Below are positions 26,018-35,126 of a DNA stretch of 52,157 nucleotides, in pieces. A program made the translations under genes and the position numbers. Numbering within the stretch: the first letter of the stretch is position 1; each line of letters begins with the position of its first letter. Source of the DNA: an archaeon (GTDB lineage Archaea > Nanobdellota > Nanobdellia > SCGC-AAA011-G17 > PNOQ01); NCBI GenBank assembly GCA_018652475.1, contig JABICB010000010.1, positions 1 to 52,157 of the forward strand, given 5' to 3'. The notes beneath the pieces were generated by a model, which did no database searches, was not told where the DNA came from, and saw only the letters and a list, made by a program, of their open reading frames with translations.

Positions 26018-26242
26018 TTATTCTGCTGAAATTAATATTATTGTATCGCCTCTAACGAATACTGTACCTAATTTTCTTGTTAATTCTCCATTAACTCTTT
26101 CTTCAGTTTCTTCTAATACAACATTTATGTGTTGATCAAATGCTCTTAATGTCCCTACTAATTGTTTACCGTTTTTTAATTCTAATATTGCTCTCTTGTT
26201 TTTTGCATCGTTCAATGCATCAAAAGGTCTGTCACTTACCAT
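26018..26242 (-). CDS. Sm-like (LSm) RNA-binding protein
   Basis: 74 residues. Sm1 motif: AILELKNGKQLVGTLRAFDQHINVVLEETEE; Sm2 motif: GTVFVRGDTIILISAE. It forms a ring that binds U-rich RNA. Located directly upstream of L37e in the same operon, as in many archaea. Size and motif spacing match archaeal SmAP1. Confidence 0.95.
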   Translation of the reverse strand: MVSDRPFDALNDAKNKRAILELKNGKQLVGTLRAFDQHINVVLEETEERVNGELTRKLGTVFVRGDTIILISAE

Positions 26243-26322
26243 TTTATTTTATTCCCCCTTGGAAAATTTAATTTGAAACTACAGCCAATACTTTAAAAAA
26301 CTATCGGTAAATTGTGTTTTTA

Positions 26323-26907
26323 TCAAAACATTAGTTTTGAAGATAGTATCATTAACAATAGTGCTGCTGCCACTGTAAATCCATATGCTACTTTATTCCA
26401 TCTTAATACTTTTGCTCCATCTAAATTTCCAAAGGGGATCATATTGAATAAAGCTAACCAGCTGTTAATTAATAATCCATAGCCAGATATTAGTTTGAAA
26501 GGTGTTATTATTAATAAGATTAAAAATATTAGTGCTAATATTATATTTGTTATTGGACCTGCAATGCTGATCTTTCCATTTCTTTCTTTAGTAACTACTC
26601 CTCGAATCATTACTGCACCTGGTGCTGCAAATACAAATCCGAAAAAACTCATTGCGATTGCTAATAATAGCATATTATCGAATGATCTGAACTCCGCATA
26701 ACAATGATATCTTTGTGCAACGTATTTGTGAGCTATCTCATGTGCTAAGAATCCTACTCCTACTGTTAATGCTGCAATGATAAACATAGAATAAATATTT
26801 CCAGACATTACTCCCTTTAATCCGCCTGCTAAAACTATTCCAAATGCTAGAGAAATTGCAATCCATGCTTTTGCTAAATGTTCTTTCTCAGTGTTACTAA
26901 ATTTCAT
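26323..26907 (-). CDS. site-2-protease-like (M50) membrane metalloprotease
   Basis: 194 residues with about six hydrophobic helices. Zinc ligands are H56-E57-x-x-H60 in LAHEIAHKYVAQR and the C-terminal NMIPFGNLDGAKVL, which matches the N-P-x-D-G third-ligand motif with FGNLDG. This is the short, domain-free archaeal type without PDZ. It cleaves membrane-embedded substrates; none can be named. Start ATG 26907 is chosen over an in-frame TTG at 26919. It is divergent from the exported-protein gene at 26958. Confidence 0.9.
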   Translation of the reverse strand: MKFSNTEKEHLAKAWIAISLAFGIVLAGGLKGVMSGNIYSMFIIAALTVGVGFLAHEIAHKYVAQRYHCYAEFRSFDNMLLLAIAMSFFGFVFAAPGAVMIRGVVTKERNGKISIAGPITNIILALIFLILLIITPFKLISGYGLLINSWLALFNMIPFGNLDGAKVLRWNKVAYGFTVAAALLLMILSSKLMF

Positions 26908-26957
26908 AAAATAATTCAATTCAACATGTTTATAAGTTTTAGCATTGTTTTTTTTAT

Positions 26958-27494
26958 ATGAATAAATTGTCTAAAGTTATGGGTGTTGGAATTCTAGCTA
27001 GTAGTTTGATTTCTAATGTTTATGCCAAGGAAAGGCCTTCAATAAATTATTTCTATGAAGAAATTATTTCTATGAATAATGATTATGTTGGGGGAGGAAA
27101 TAGTGTTTCAGATCAAATTGAAGAAGATTATCTTGAAATCGTGGGCACTATGGTTGGGCTGGAACTAATTGATTTATTAAAACCTCACTGTAAACGAATT
27201 TTAAAAAAGAATAAAATTCCAAAGGATCACTCATTTGAGATGGGAAGTTCTAAAGTTGAATTGAATCTTAACAATGTAGTTGATGCTAATCTTAGTTTGG
27301 AGTCAAATTTATTCGAATTAAATACTACAATAACTAATAATATTGAAACTAGACTTAATATAAATGACTTTAAGTTTGGAATAGATTATAATATCTCTAA
27401 AAATTGTTTAATATTTCCAATTAATAAAAATTTCAAATTTTATAAATATTTAGGCAGGAATAATATAGAATTGAAGTTTCATAAAAGTTTCTAG
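26958..27494 (+). CDS. exported beta-rich protein, hypothetical
   Basis: 178 residues. Signal peptide MNKLSKVMGVGILASSLISN ending VYA-KERP (classic A-x-A cleavage). The mature part has helices in the middle and then alternating beta-strand patterns (SKVELNLNNVVDANLSLESN, LFELNTTITNNIETRLNI), ending IELKFHKSF with a terminal Phe. The TATA-like TTTATAAG at 26930 is 28 bases upstream. It resembles the next gene in signal peptide, strand pattern and aromatic end, so the two may be diverged relatives. Confidence 0.6.
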   Translation: MNKLSKVMGVGILASSLISNVYAKERPSINYFYEEIISMNNDYVGGGNSVSDQIEEDYLEIVGTMVGLELIDLLKPHCKRILKKNKIPKDHSFEMGSSKVELNLNNVVDANLSLESNLFELNTTITNNIETRLNINDFKFGIDYNISKNCLIFPINKNFKFYKYLGRNNIELKFHKSF

Positions 27495-27528
27495 TAGTAT
27501 TTATATAATCCACTTAATTACCTAAATT

Positions 27529-27867
27529 ATGAATAAATTAAAAACTTTCTTAGCTACTGGATGTTTTCTTGGAAGTTTATACTGTACTAGTCCCATTCTT
27601 GCCGAAGAAAATACGGCACAAAAAGATACTATAAATATTGATAAAACAAATGTCGAATTTAAAATTGATAATTTGAGCGATTATCCTTTTTATAGTAATT
27701 TTTTCGATAGTAAACGAAGTTGGATTGAGTATGACTATAATTCCTTGAATGATTTTAATGGAGAAGTTAGAGTAAATGAACTTGAGAAAAAATTATCAAA
27801 AGATTTTGATTTTTTTATTAAATCTAAACCTTATGAAGTTAATGTCGGAATACGATTCAACTTTTAG
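27529..27867 (+). CDS. exported small beta-rich protein, hypothetical
   Basis: 112 residues. Signal peptide MNKLKTFLATGCFLGSLYCT followed by SPILA-EENTA. The mature part is acidic and aromatic with short strands and ends EVNVGIRFNF, a terminal Phe preceded by alternating hydrophobic residues like the closing strand of a beta-barrel. TATTTATATAA at 27497 lies 22-32 bases upstream of the ATG (leaderless). It follows the similar exported gene by 34 bases with its own promoter. No family recognised. Confidence 0.55.
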   Translation: MNKLKTFLATGCFLGSLYCTSPILAEENTAQKDTINIDKTNVEFKIDNLSDYPFYSNFFDSKRSWIEYDYNSLNDFNGEVRVNELEKKLSKDFDFFIKSKPYEVNVGIRFNF

Positions 27868-27901
27868 TAAGATTTAAATAAATAAATAATTGATTAATAG
27901 T

Positions 27902-28174
27902 ATGATAGGTATATTTTCTAACTATATTTTTTTGATTATTACTTTATTGTGGATATTGCCTTGGATGACTTGGTCCCTTTGGCGTGCTGCAAGAAATAAT
28001 CAGAGGATTTGGTTTATAGCTTTGATAATTTTTCAAACAATAGGTATCTTACCCATTCTATATATTTTTGTTTTTCAAAAAAATAGAAATAAACGAAAAA
28101 ATCTTTCTGTAAAGTTGATGAAATCTAAAAAAACACCTGAATTTCTTAAAAAGTTCATTAACAAGATCAAGTAA
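27902..28174 (+). CDS. small two-helix membrane protein, DUF5652-like
   Basis: 90 residues with two transmembrane helices (YIFLIITLLWILPWMTWSLW and FIALIIFQTIGILPILYIFV) separated by the short loop RAARNNQRIW, and a Lys-rich cytoplasmic tail. The pattern 'LPW...W..AR..Q..WF' matches the DUF5652 family as I remember it. ATG 27902 is preferred over TTG 27890 because GATTTAAATAA at 27871 is at leaderless spacing. Function unknown. Confidence 0.6.
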   Translation: MIGIFSNYIFLIITLLWILPWMTWSLWRAARNNQRIWFIALIIFQTIGILPILYIFVFQKNRNKRKNLSVKLMKSKKTPEFLKKFINKIK

Positions 28175-28219
28175 TGATAACAAAGATTTTATAAAGTCGT
28201 CAATAATCAGTTTCATATC

Positions 28220-30379
28220 ATGGCAGACAAAATTATTGAAAAAATTAATCAAATTACTAAGAATACTGAACATATTAGGAATATAGCAATTGCGGCACAT
28301 ATCGATCATGGAAAAACTACTTTCTCAGATAATTTATTAGCTGGTGCAGGAATGTTATCAGAAGATTTAGCAGGTTCACAAAGAGCTTTAGATTTTCACG
28401 AAGATGAGGCAGAAAGAGGAATTACAATTGATTCTGCAAATGTTAGTATGATTCACAAAGTAAATGGTGAAGATCATTTAATTAATCTTATTGATACCCC
28501 GGGTCATGTTGATTTTGGAGGAGATGTTACAAGAGCAATGAGAGCAGTTGATGGTGCAGTAGTATTATGTTGTGCTGTTGAAGGAATAATGCCACAAACT
28601 GAAACAGTTTTAAAACAAGCATTGAGAGAAATGGTTAAACCTGTTTTATTCATAAATAAAGTTGATAGATTAATCAAGGAAGTTAAATTAACTCCCGAAG
28701 CTATGCAACAAAAATTCTTAGATATTGTTGAGAATATTAATAAATACATTAAAGCTAATGCTCCTGAACAATTTAAAGAAGAATGGCAAGTTAGTATAAT
28801 GGATGGAAGCGTTGCTTTCGGTTCTGCATTCCATAATTGGGGAATCAGTTTACCATACATGAAAAAACATGGAATTACATTCAAAGATATTATAGAAGCT
28901 TATGAGACTGAAACTCATAAAGAATTAGCTAAAAAAGCACCTATTCACGAAGTTGTATTAGATATGGTTGTAAAACATCATTCAAATCCAGCAGATGCTC
29001 AAAAATATCGTATTCCAAAGATTTGGTTTGGTGATAAAGATAGTGATTTAGGAAAATCATTAATTAGCTGTGATCCAAATGGTCCAGTTGCTTTTGTTGT
29101 TACAAAGGTTGTTATTGATAAACATGCAGGAGAAATTGCTGCAGGAAGATTATTTTCAGGAACTGTAAAACAAGGAGATATATTATACTTAAATGCAGGA
29201 AAAAGAGAAGTTAGACTACAGCAAGTATCTGTTTACAAGGGTGCTCAAAGGACTGCATTAGATTCTATCTCAGCAGGAAATATTGTAGGATTAGTTGGTT
29301 TGAAAGATACATTTGCAGGAGAAACAATTTCTTCAGAACCTATGGAACCTTTCGAGGCTATTAAACATTTATTTGAACCAGTTATTACTAAATCTATAGA
29401 GCCAAAAAAATCTGCAGATTTACCAAAATTAATTGATGTTTTAAAACAGATTGGAAAAGAAGATCCAAGTATTAGAATTGAAATCAATGAAGATACTGGT
29501 GAAAACTTATTAAGTGGAATGGGCGAATTACACTTAGAAATTATTGAGAATAGAATTAAATCTGAAAAACATATGGAAGTTATTACTTCACCACCTATTG
29601 TTTCATATAGGGAGGCAGTTTCAAAAGTAAGTGCTGAATATGAAGGTAAGAGTCCTAACAGACATAATAAATTCTTTATCAGTGTAGAACCTATGGCTGA
29701 AAATATACTCGAAGCTATAAAAAGTACTGATTTACCAGAAATTAGAATTAAGAAGAAAAATGTTGAAGTTATTGAAAAATTGGTTGAATTAGGTATTTCA
29801 TCTAAAGAAGCTAAAAAATGGAGACAACTTTACAAAGGTAATGCATTAGTAGATAATACAAGAGGTATTGTTTACATAAATGAAGTTATTGAAATGATAA
29901 TGGATGCATTTCAGCAAGTTATGGATGCTGGCCCATTGGCTAGAGAGATGTGTGGAGGAGTATTAGTTAGAATTAATGATATGAAATTACACGAAGATAC
30001 TATCCATCGAGGTCCTGCACAAGTTTACCCTGCAATCAGGGAAGCTATCAAGGGTGCAATGGATGCTGGAGATGCTCATTTAATAGAACCTATCCAAGTT
30101 CTTCAAATTGAAAGCCCTGCAGATTACCTTGGAGATTTATCTGCATTAGTACAGAACAAGAGGGGTCAACTAATGAATGTTGAACAAGTTGGAGAACATA
30201 TTACAGTCAAAGCTAAAATGCCTGTTGGTGAAATGTTTGGTCTTGCATCAGATTTAAGATCAGCAACATCAGGTAAAGGAAGTTATTTCATCGTTGACCA
30301 ATTATTTAGTAAATTACCTAGTAATTTGCAACAAAAGATAGTTGGACAGATTAGAGCGAGGAAAGGTCTAAGAGAATAA
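28220..30379 (+). CDS. fusA: translation elongation factor 2
   Basis: 719-residue ribosome translocase GTPase. The P-loop region is AAHIDHGKTTFSDNLL, switch II is DTPGHVDFGGDV and the specificity motif FINKVDRL. Domain IV carries LHEDTIHRGPAQVYPAIR, where the modified (diphthamide) His is expected. The C-terminal RARKGLRE matches archaeal EF-2. It has its own TATA-type promoter (GATTTTATAAAG near 28188). In many archaea it follows S7; here it is about 9 kb away from it, upstream of EF-1alpha. Confidence 0.97.
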   Translation: MADKIIEKINQITKNTEHIRNIAIAAHIDHGKTTFSDNLLAGAGMLSEDLAGSQRALDFHEDEAERGITIDSANVSMIHKVNGEDHLINLIDTPGHVDFGGDVTRAMRAVDGAVVLCCAVEGIMPQTETVLKQALREMVKPVLFINKVDRLIKEVKLTPEAMQQKFLDIVENINKYIKANAPEQFKEEWQVSIMDGSVAFGSAFHNWGISLPYMKKHGITFKDIIEAYETETHKELAKKAPIHEVVLDMVVKHHSNPADAQKYRIPKIWFGDKDSDLGKSLISCDPNGPVAFVVTKVVIDKHAGEIAAGRLFSGTVKQGDILYLNAGKREVRLQQVSVYKGAQRTALDSISAGNIVGLVGLKDTFAGETISSEPMEPFEAIKHLFEPVITKSIEPKKSADLPKLIDVLKQIGKEDPSIRIEINEDTGENLLSGMGELHLEIIENRIKSEKHMEVITSPPIVSYREAVSKVSAEYEGKSPNRHNKFFISVEPMAENILEAIKSTDLPEIRIKKKNVEVIEKLVELGISSKEAKKWRQLYKGNALVDNTRGIVYINEVIEMIMDAFQQVMDAGPLAREMCGGVLVRINDMKLHEDTIHRGPAQVYPAIREAIKGAMDAGDAHLIEPIQVLQIESPADYLGDLSALVQNKRGQLMNVEQVGEHITVKAKMPVGEMFGLASDLRSATSGKGSYFIVDQLFSKLPSNLQQKIVGQIRARKGLRE

Positions 30380-30400
30380 TGGCTTTGGAGTATACGAAAA

Positions 30401-30410
30401 GTTTATAAAC
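30401..30410 (+). promoter_or_regulatory. TATA box of EF-1alpha
   Basis: GTTTATAAAC lies 59-68 bases before the start codon, between the EF-2 stop and a 29-base palindrome. This gives a leader of about 35-40 bases with GGGGT ahead of the ATG, long for this genome. Confidence 0.65.
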
Positions 30411-30412
30411 AT

Positions 30413-30441
30413 TTTAAATTCTCAAATCTTGAGAATTTAAA
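30413..30441 (+). promoter_or_regulatory. perfect 13-bp inverted repeat at the EF-1alpha transcription start
   Basis: TTTAAATTCTCAA (30413-30425) is followed by loop ATC and its exact complement TTGAGAATTTAAA (30429-30441). It starts 3 bases after the TATA box, covering the expected transcription start. It could be a protein operator or, if transcribed from its first bases, a leader hairpin. Confidence 0.75.
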
Positions 30442-30468
30442 CTCCTAAAGGGGTAAAAATATAAGAAA

Positions 30469-31755
30469 ATGGCTAAAGAAAAACCACACATTAATGTTGT
30501 ATTTGTTGGTCACGTTGACCACGGGAAGTCCACTACAGTTGGTAGACTTTTATTTGATTCAGGTAACGTAGATGAACAAACAATGAGAAGACTTAAAGCA
30601 AAAGCTGAAGAATTAGGAAAAGGCGGTTTTGAATTTGCTTTTGTTATGGATAACTTAAAAGAAGAGCAAGAAAGAGGAGTTACAATTGATTTGTCACACC
30701 AGAAATTTACTACACCTAAATTTGAGTATACTGTTATTGATGCTCCAGGACACAAGGATTTCATTAAGAACATGATTACTGGTGCAAGCCAAGCAGATGT
30801 AGGATTTTTAGTTGTTGCTGCTAACGATGGTGTTATGGCACAAACTAAAGAACATTTATTCTTATGTAAAACATTAGGAGTATCACAACTTGCTATTGCA
30901 GTAAATAAGATGGATATGGTAGATTATTCAGAAGATAAATACAATGCAGTTAAAGAACAAGTAAGTACTTTGTTAAAAACTGTAGGTTACAATCCTGAAA
31001 CGACACCATTTGTACCAATCAGTGCTTTGAAAGGCGACAATGTTGCTAATAAATCAGAGAATATGGCATGGTACAGCGGTCCAACAGTAGTAGAACAATT
31101 AGATGTTTTCAAGGAACCTGAAAAACCAACTAATTTGCCACTAAGATTGCCTTTACAAGACGTTTACAGCATTCCAGGTATTGGAGTAGTTCCAGTTGGA
31201 AGAGTTGAAACAGGAGTAATGAAAGTTGGAGACAAAGTTATTGTTGTTCCGGCAAGAGATGGTAAGGGTGTAACTGGAGAAGTTAAATCTATTGAAATGC
31301 ATCATGAACAAGTACAAGAAGCTATCCCTGGAGATAATATTGGATTCAGTGTTAGAGGTATTGGAAAGAAAGATGCTGCTAGAGGAGATGTTTTGGGACA
31401 CACTGATAGTGCACCAACAATTGCAGAAGAGTTTACAGCACAAATTGTTGTATTAAACCACCCATCTGTATTAACCGTTGGATACACACCAGTATTCCAC
31501 ATACATACGTCACAAGTAGCATGTCAAATAACTGAATTGGTTAAAAAGATCAACCCAGTTAGTGGTGAAACAATAGAAGAGAATCCAGATATGTTAAAGA
31601 ACGGAGATGCAGCAATTGTTAAAATAAGACCAACTAAGGCTTTGGTTATTGAAAAACAATCCGAAATTCCACATATGGCAAGATTCGCTATTAGGGATGC
31701 AGGAACAACAGTTGCAGCAGGAATGTGTATCGACTTAGTTAAGAAGAATCTTTGA
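30469..31755 (+). CDS. tuf: translation elongation factor 1-alpha
   Basis: 428-residue GTPase delivering aminoacyl-tRNA. The P-loop is [16 protein letters not shown], switch [10 protein letters not shown], specificity motif NKMD, and the archaeal insert [15 protein letters not shown] replaces bacterial sequence. The three-domain layout ends with [20 protein letters not shown]. The stop codon lies inside a terminator-like hairpin. Codon use is slightly more G/C-rich than its neighbours, as expected for a highly expressed gene. Confidence 0.98.
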   Translation: MAKEKPHINVVFVGHVDHGKSTTVGRLLFDSGNVDEQTMRRLKAKAEELGKGGFEFAFVMDNLKEEQERGVTIDLSHQKFTTPKFEYTVIDAPGHKDFIKNMITGASQADVGFLVVAANDGVMAQTKEHLFLCKTLGVSQLAIAVNKMDMVDYSEDKYNAVKEQVSTLLKTVGYNPETTPFVPISALKGDNVANKSENMAWYSGPTVVEQLDVFKEPEKPTNLPLRLPLQDVYSIPGIGVVPVGRVETGVMKVGDKVIVVPARDGKGVTGEVKSIEMHHEQVQEAIPGDNIGFSVRGIGKKDAARGDVLGHTDSAPTIAEEFTAQIVVLNHPSVLTVGYTPVFHIHTSQVACQITELVKKINPVSGETIEENPDMLKNGDAAIVKIRPTKALVIEKQSEIPHMARFAIRDAGTTVAAGMCIDLVKKNL

Positions 31756-31778
31756 TTCTTCTTTTCTTTTTATTTTTA
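31741..31778 (+). terminator. hairpin plus T-tract terminator at the EF-1alpha stop
   Basis: AAGAAGAATC (31741-31750) pairs perfectly with GATTCTTCTT (31754-31763) around TTT. A T-rich tract follows immediately. The EF-1alpha stop codon (31753-31755) is inside the hairpin, so the terminator is built from the last four codons. S10 begins at 31785 after TTTTTATAAAAA, which could also serve as its promoter. Confidence 0.65.
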
Positions 31779-31784
31779 TAAAAA

Positions 31785-32093
31785 ATGCAAAAAGCAAAAA
31801 TAAACTTATCAAGTACTGAAATAGGAAAATTAAATGATGTTTGTAATTCAATAATTGGTATTGCAGAAAAAACTAAAGTTAGTGTTAGCGGACCAATCCC
31901 ATTACCTACTAAAAAACTTAAATTAACAACTCGTAGAAGTCCTGATGGAGAAGGTAAAGCTTCTTTTGATAACTTTGAAATGAGAATCCATAAAAGATTA
32001 ATAGAGCTTGGCGTTGATCAAAGAGCTTTAAGATTAATTTTAAGAGTTCCATTACCAGAAGGCGTTAATATTGAAATAGAGGTTTTAGGATAA
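31785..32093 (+). CDS. rps10: small ribosomal subunit protein S10 (uS10)
   Basis: 102 residues. Typical archaeal uS10 segments are AKINLSSTEIGKLNDVCN, VSGPIPLPTKKLKLTTRRSPDGEG and DNFEMRIHKRLIELGVDQRA, ending RVPLPEGVNIEIEVLG. It follows EF-1alpha, the conserved archaeal order, which confirms both. Confidence 0.97.
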   Translation: MQKAKINLSSTEIGKLNDVCNSIIGIAEKTKVSVSGPIPLPTKKLKLTTRRSPDGEGKASFDNFEMRIHKRLIELGVDQRALRLILRVPLPEGVNIEIEVLG

Positions 32094-32097
32094 AACT

Positions 32098-32367
32098 TTG
32101 AGAGATCTTATCGATTGTAATAATTTCGGATGTTTAAGGATTTTAGAAAAATTAGTATATGATAAACTTGAATCCGAAACTATTTCTTGGTATGTAACTG
32201 AAATTGGGGATAATTTAGTTGGATTAAACTATTATTTACGTACTTATGATGAGGCATATAATCACTCCGATGTTGATTTGAAAAGAAATTATTTTATTGG
32301 CAGGATTAATGCCCATGTTTCTCAGTTAGAACATTATTTCGAAACTAATGAAGTTTTGATGAGATAG
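32098..32367 (+). CDS. small hypothetical protein with TTG start
   Basis: 89 residues, acidic, helical (CLRILEKLVYDKLESETISWY ... GRINAHVSQLEHYFETNEVL spans), no Cys cluster or membrane part. The only available early start is TTG at 32098, four bases after the S10 stop, so it would be read as part of the EF-1alpha/S10 unit. Not recognised. Start and reality are both less certain than for its neighbours. Confidence 0.45.
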   Translation: MRDLIDCNNFGCLRILEKLVYDKLESETISWYVTEIGDNLVGLNYYLRTYDEAYNHSDVDLKRNYFIGRINAHVSQLEHYFETNEVLMR

Positions 32368-32398
32368 GTTTAAAAAGAGAGTTTATTATATTTTCAAA

Positions 32399-32917
32399 AT
32401 GATATTCAATTTATTTTTATTATTCAGTGTAGCAGTATTGATTAAAGTTATAGGTACTTTTTCTAAATTAAGTGAAATTAGGGGCAATAGACATCTTGCT
32501 GTAATATTTTTAGGAATAGATTCATTCCTATTTTTGCTTGTTTTTAAAAACATCATGAGTAATCCTACTGGACTATCTACTATATTTGTATTGAGTGTAG
32601 GTTTTATGTGTGGTTATTTACTTGGAGGAAAACTCGAAGAGCGAGTTGCTGCAGGATATATAGCTGCAACAATTAAAGTTTCAAAAGAAAATTCTAAAGA
32701 ACTTTATAGGCGATTAAACAAAGAAGGATTCATTTTTACTAGATCTAAAAGAATCTATTCTTCCAATGGAGGATATAGGAAATTATACCATGGGATCATA
32801 TTTAGAAAAGAATTACCTAGATTGAAAAAATGTTTGAAAGGATTGGACCATATATCCTATACTGAATCAATTAGTGATATTTTTGGTAAAAAACTTCATA
32901 AGTTGAATAAGGAATAA
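32399..32917 (+). CDS. membrane protein of the DUF5698/DUF2179 type
   Basis: 172 residues. Three N-terminal helices are visible: IFNLFLLFSVAVLIKVIG, HLAVIFLGIDSFLFLLVF and STIFVLSVGFMCGYLLG. They are followed by the sequence LGGKLEERVAAGY and a small soluble domain (SKELYRRLNKEGFIFTRSKRIY) like the C-terminal DUF2179 domain. The 'LGGKLEE(R)(V/I)A.G' segment is the mark of the family as I know it. Biochemical role unknown, possibly nucleotide sensing at the membrane. Confidence 0.7.
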   Translation: MIFNLFLLFSVAVLIKVIGTFSKLSEIRGNRHLAVIFLGIDSFLFLLVFKNIMSNPTGLSTIFVLSVGFMCGYLLGGKLEERVAAGYIAATIKVSKENSKELYRRLNKEGFIFTRSKRIYSSNGGYRKLYHGIIFRKELPRLKKCLKGLDHISYTESISDIFGKKLHKLNKE

Positions 32918-32947
32918 AGTTATATATTATTACCCTCTTTTATTACT

Positions 32948-33274
32948 ATGTCAAAGATAACTGCAGTTAAAAAATCAGATATAAGGTCTGTTTTTATTGT
33001 TGAAAAAAAGAATTCATTTTATAAATTAATGTTGAAAGTTATTAGTAACTATGATTTTGATTATGTTAGTGATATTTTTCCTGTATATGAAGGAGAAGGT
33101 AGTGGGGCAGATCTAACTAAAGAAAATGATTTTTTTCTTGAATTTTCTAATAATTTGATTACTCTTGAATTGAGTTTTGGTCAAAAAAGAATATTTATTA
33201 TTGCAAGGGGTAAAAAAAGGGTCATTGAAAAATTTAATGATTTAATGTTTAAACATTTCGAATTCAAGAAATAA
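32948..33274 (+). CDS. orphan alpha/beta small protein (paralogue of the 35.8-kb gene)
   Basis: 108 residues, not recognised. The start VKKSDIRSVFIVEKKNSFYK matches IKKSETHSVFHIEKNESFLE of the protein encoded at 35762. The rest aligns in outline: a helix, an acidic loop, a strand pair (LITLELSFGQKRIFIIARG) and a final helix. The two are therefore diverged duplicates of a lineage-specific family. Convergent with glmS (2 bases between stops). Confidence 0.55.
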   Translation: MSKITAVKKSDIRSVFIVEKKNSFYKLMLKVISNYDFDYVSDIFPVYEGEGSGADLTKENDFFLEFSNNLITLELSFGQKRIFIIARGKKRVIEKFNDLMFKHFEFKK

Positions 33275-33276
33275 AT

Positions 33277-35103
33277 TTATTCAACGGTTACTGATTTTGC
33301 TAAGTTTCTAGGTTTATCAATATCACAACCTCTTTTTACTGCTATTTGATATGCTAATAATTGAGTGGGTATTGTTGCTAAAATAGGCATTAGATATTCT
33401 GAAGTTTTGGGAATCTTTATTATTTCGTCAAAACTGTGATCTTCTATATCTTCAGTAGTGATTGTAATTACTTTTCCCCCTCTGCTTTGAACTTCCTCAA
33501 TATTGCTTTGAACTTTTTTAAATAATCTATCCATAGGTGCTATTGCAATGGTGGGCATATCTTTGTCTATTAAGGCTATTGGGCCGTGTTTCATTTCCGC
33601 AGCAGGATAACCTTCTGCATGAATATATGATATCTCTTTTAGTTTTAATGCTCCTTCTAATGCAACTGGAAAATTATATCCCCTTCCTAAGTATAATGCA
33701 TTCTTTACATTGAAGTATTTCTCAGATATATTATTAATTTGAGTTTCATTCTCTAAAATTTCTTCAACTTTCTTTGGAATCTCTTTTAATTCTAGTAACA
33801 TTTCATTAGCTTTTTCTTTAGTTATTGTATTTCTTAATCTTGCTAAATAAACTGATAATAAATATAAAATTACTAGATGTGAATTGAATGTTTTTGTTGA
33901 AGCTACGCCAATTTCCGTTCCTGCATGTAAATATATCCCACCATCAACCATTCTAGCAATTGTTGATCCTATTGTATTTACTATTCCAATCGTTCTAACA
34001 TTGAATTTTTTTGCTTCTTCGATTGCAGCAATTGTATCTGCGGTTTCTCCGCTTTGTGATAATGATATTAATAATGTATTTTCAGTTAGTGCTGGTTTTC
34101 TGTATCTAAATTCTGAAGCATACTCTGCAATTGAAGGTATCCTTGCTATATCCTCAAAAAGATATTTTCCATATTGGCATGCGTGCCATGAAGTTCCGCA
34201 ACCAGTAAGTATTACTCTGTCTATTTTTTTTAGGTCAATTTCATCTATGTTTAATCCACCAAACTTTGCAGTTGAATTTTCTTCATCTATTCTTCCTGAG
34301 AATGCATTCGTTATTGTTTTTGGCTGTTCATGAATCTCTTTTAACATATAATGTGGGAAATCTCCTTTTGTAATCTCATCCAAGTCTGCTTTTATTTTAG
34401 TTATTTCTCTATTTACAGGTACTTGATCTAAATTCTGAATTTTATACGAATCTTTAGTTATTGTTAAAATATCACCATCATGTATGTATATTATATCGCT
34501 CATTATTGGCAAAATAGGTAAGGTATCTGATGCTAACATATATTCTCCCTCTTTTATTCCTAAAACTAAAGGACTTGATTTTCTTGCTGCATATATCTTA
34601 TTAGGTTCTGCCCTGTTTATCATAGCAATTGCATATGCTCCTTCTAAAAGTTTTAATGTTTTTATGAAAGCAGTTTCAATATCATTCCCCTCTTTGATCA
34701 TTTCTTCAATTAAGTGGGTGATAACTTCTGTATCAGTTTCACTTTTGAAAATATGTCCTTTTTCTTTCAGAATCTTTCTTAATTGTGTGTAATTTTCTAT
34801 GATTCCATTATGAACTAAAGAAATTTGATTATTGCATCCAGTGTGTGGATGAGCATTAGCTTCGGTAACTTTTCCATGTGTTGCCCATCTCGTATGAGAT
34901 ATTCCCATATTTGATTCAGGTAAATCTTCAGTGATAGCTTTTAGATTTTTTATTCTTCCAACGGCTTTCTTTGTAATAATTTCCCCTTCATTTATTATTG
35001 AGATTCCACTAGAGTCATATCCTCGATATTCTAACTTTAATAATGCATTAAGAATTATATCTTTTGCTCCCTCTTTTCCTATGTATCCAATTATTCCACA
35101 CAT
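33277..35103 (-). CDS. glmS: glutamine-fructose-6-phosphate aminotransferase (isomerizing)
   Basis: 608 residues, full length. Makes glucosamine-6-phosphate from fructose-6-phosphate and glutamine, the entry to UDP-GlcNAc. The N-terminal glutaminase begins with Cys2 (MCGIIGYIG) and has ISHTRWATHG and the HNGIIENY loop. Two SIS domains contain GCGTSWHAC, LISLSQSGETADT and ASTKTFNSHL. The end LAKSVTVE is the conserved C-terminal tail of the family. Divergent from tRNA-Ser. Confidence 0.97.
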   Translation of the reverse strand: MCGIIGYIGKEGAKDIILNALLKLEYRGYDSSGISIINEGEIITKKAVGRIKNLKAITEDLPESNMGISHTRWATHGKVTEANAHPHTGCNNQISLVHNGIIENYTQLRKILKEKGHIFKSETDTEVITHLIEEMIKEGNDIETAFIKTLKLLEGAYAIAMINRAEPNKIYAARKSSPLVLGIKEGEYMLASDTLPILPIMSDIIYIHDGDILTITKDSYKIQNLDQVPVNREITKIKADLDEITKGDFPHYMLKEIHEQPKTITNAFSGRIDEENSTAKFGGLNIDEIDLKKIDRVILTGCGTSWHACQYGKYLFEDIARIPSIAEYASEFRYRKPALTENTLLISLSQSGETADTIAAIEEAKKFNVRTIGIVNTIGSTIARMVDGGIYLHAGTEIGVASTKTFNSHLVILYLLSVYLARLRNTITKEKANEMLLELKEIPKKVEEILENETQINNISEKYFNVKNALYLGRGYNFPVALEGALKLKEISYIHAEGYPAAEMKHGPIALIDKDMPTIAIAPMDRLFKKVQSNIEEVQSRGGKVITITTEDIEDHSFDEIIKIPKTSEYLMPILATIPTQLLAYQIAVKRGCDIDKPRNLAKSVTVE

Positions 35104-35126
35104 ACTAGTTTGTGATAGTTAGATTG

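Noticed and set aside
28504-29487. Minus-strand frames across EF-2
   Set aside because: Shadows of a highly conserved gene; no start signals.
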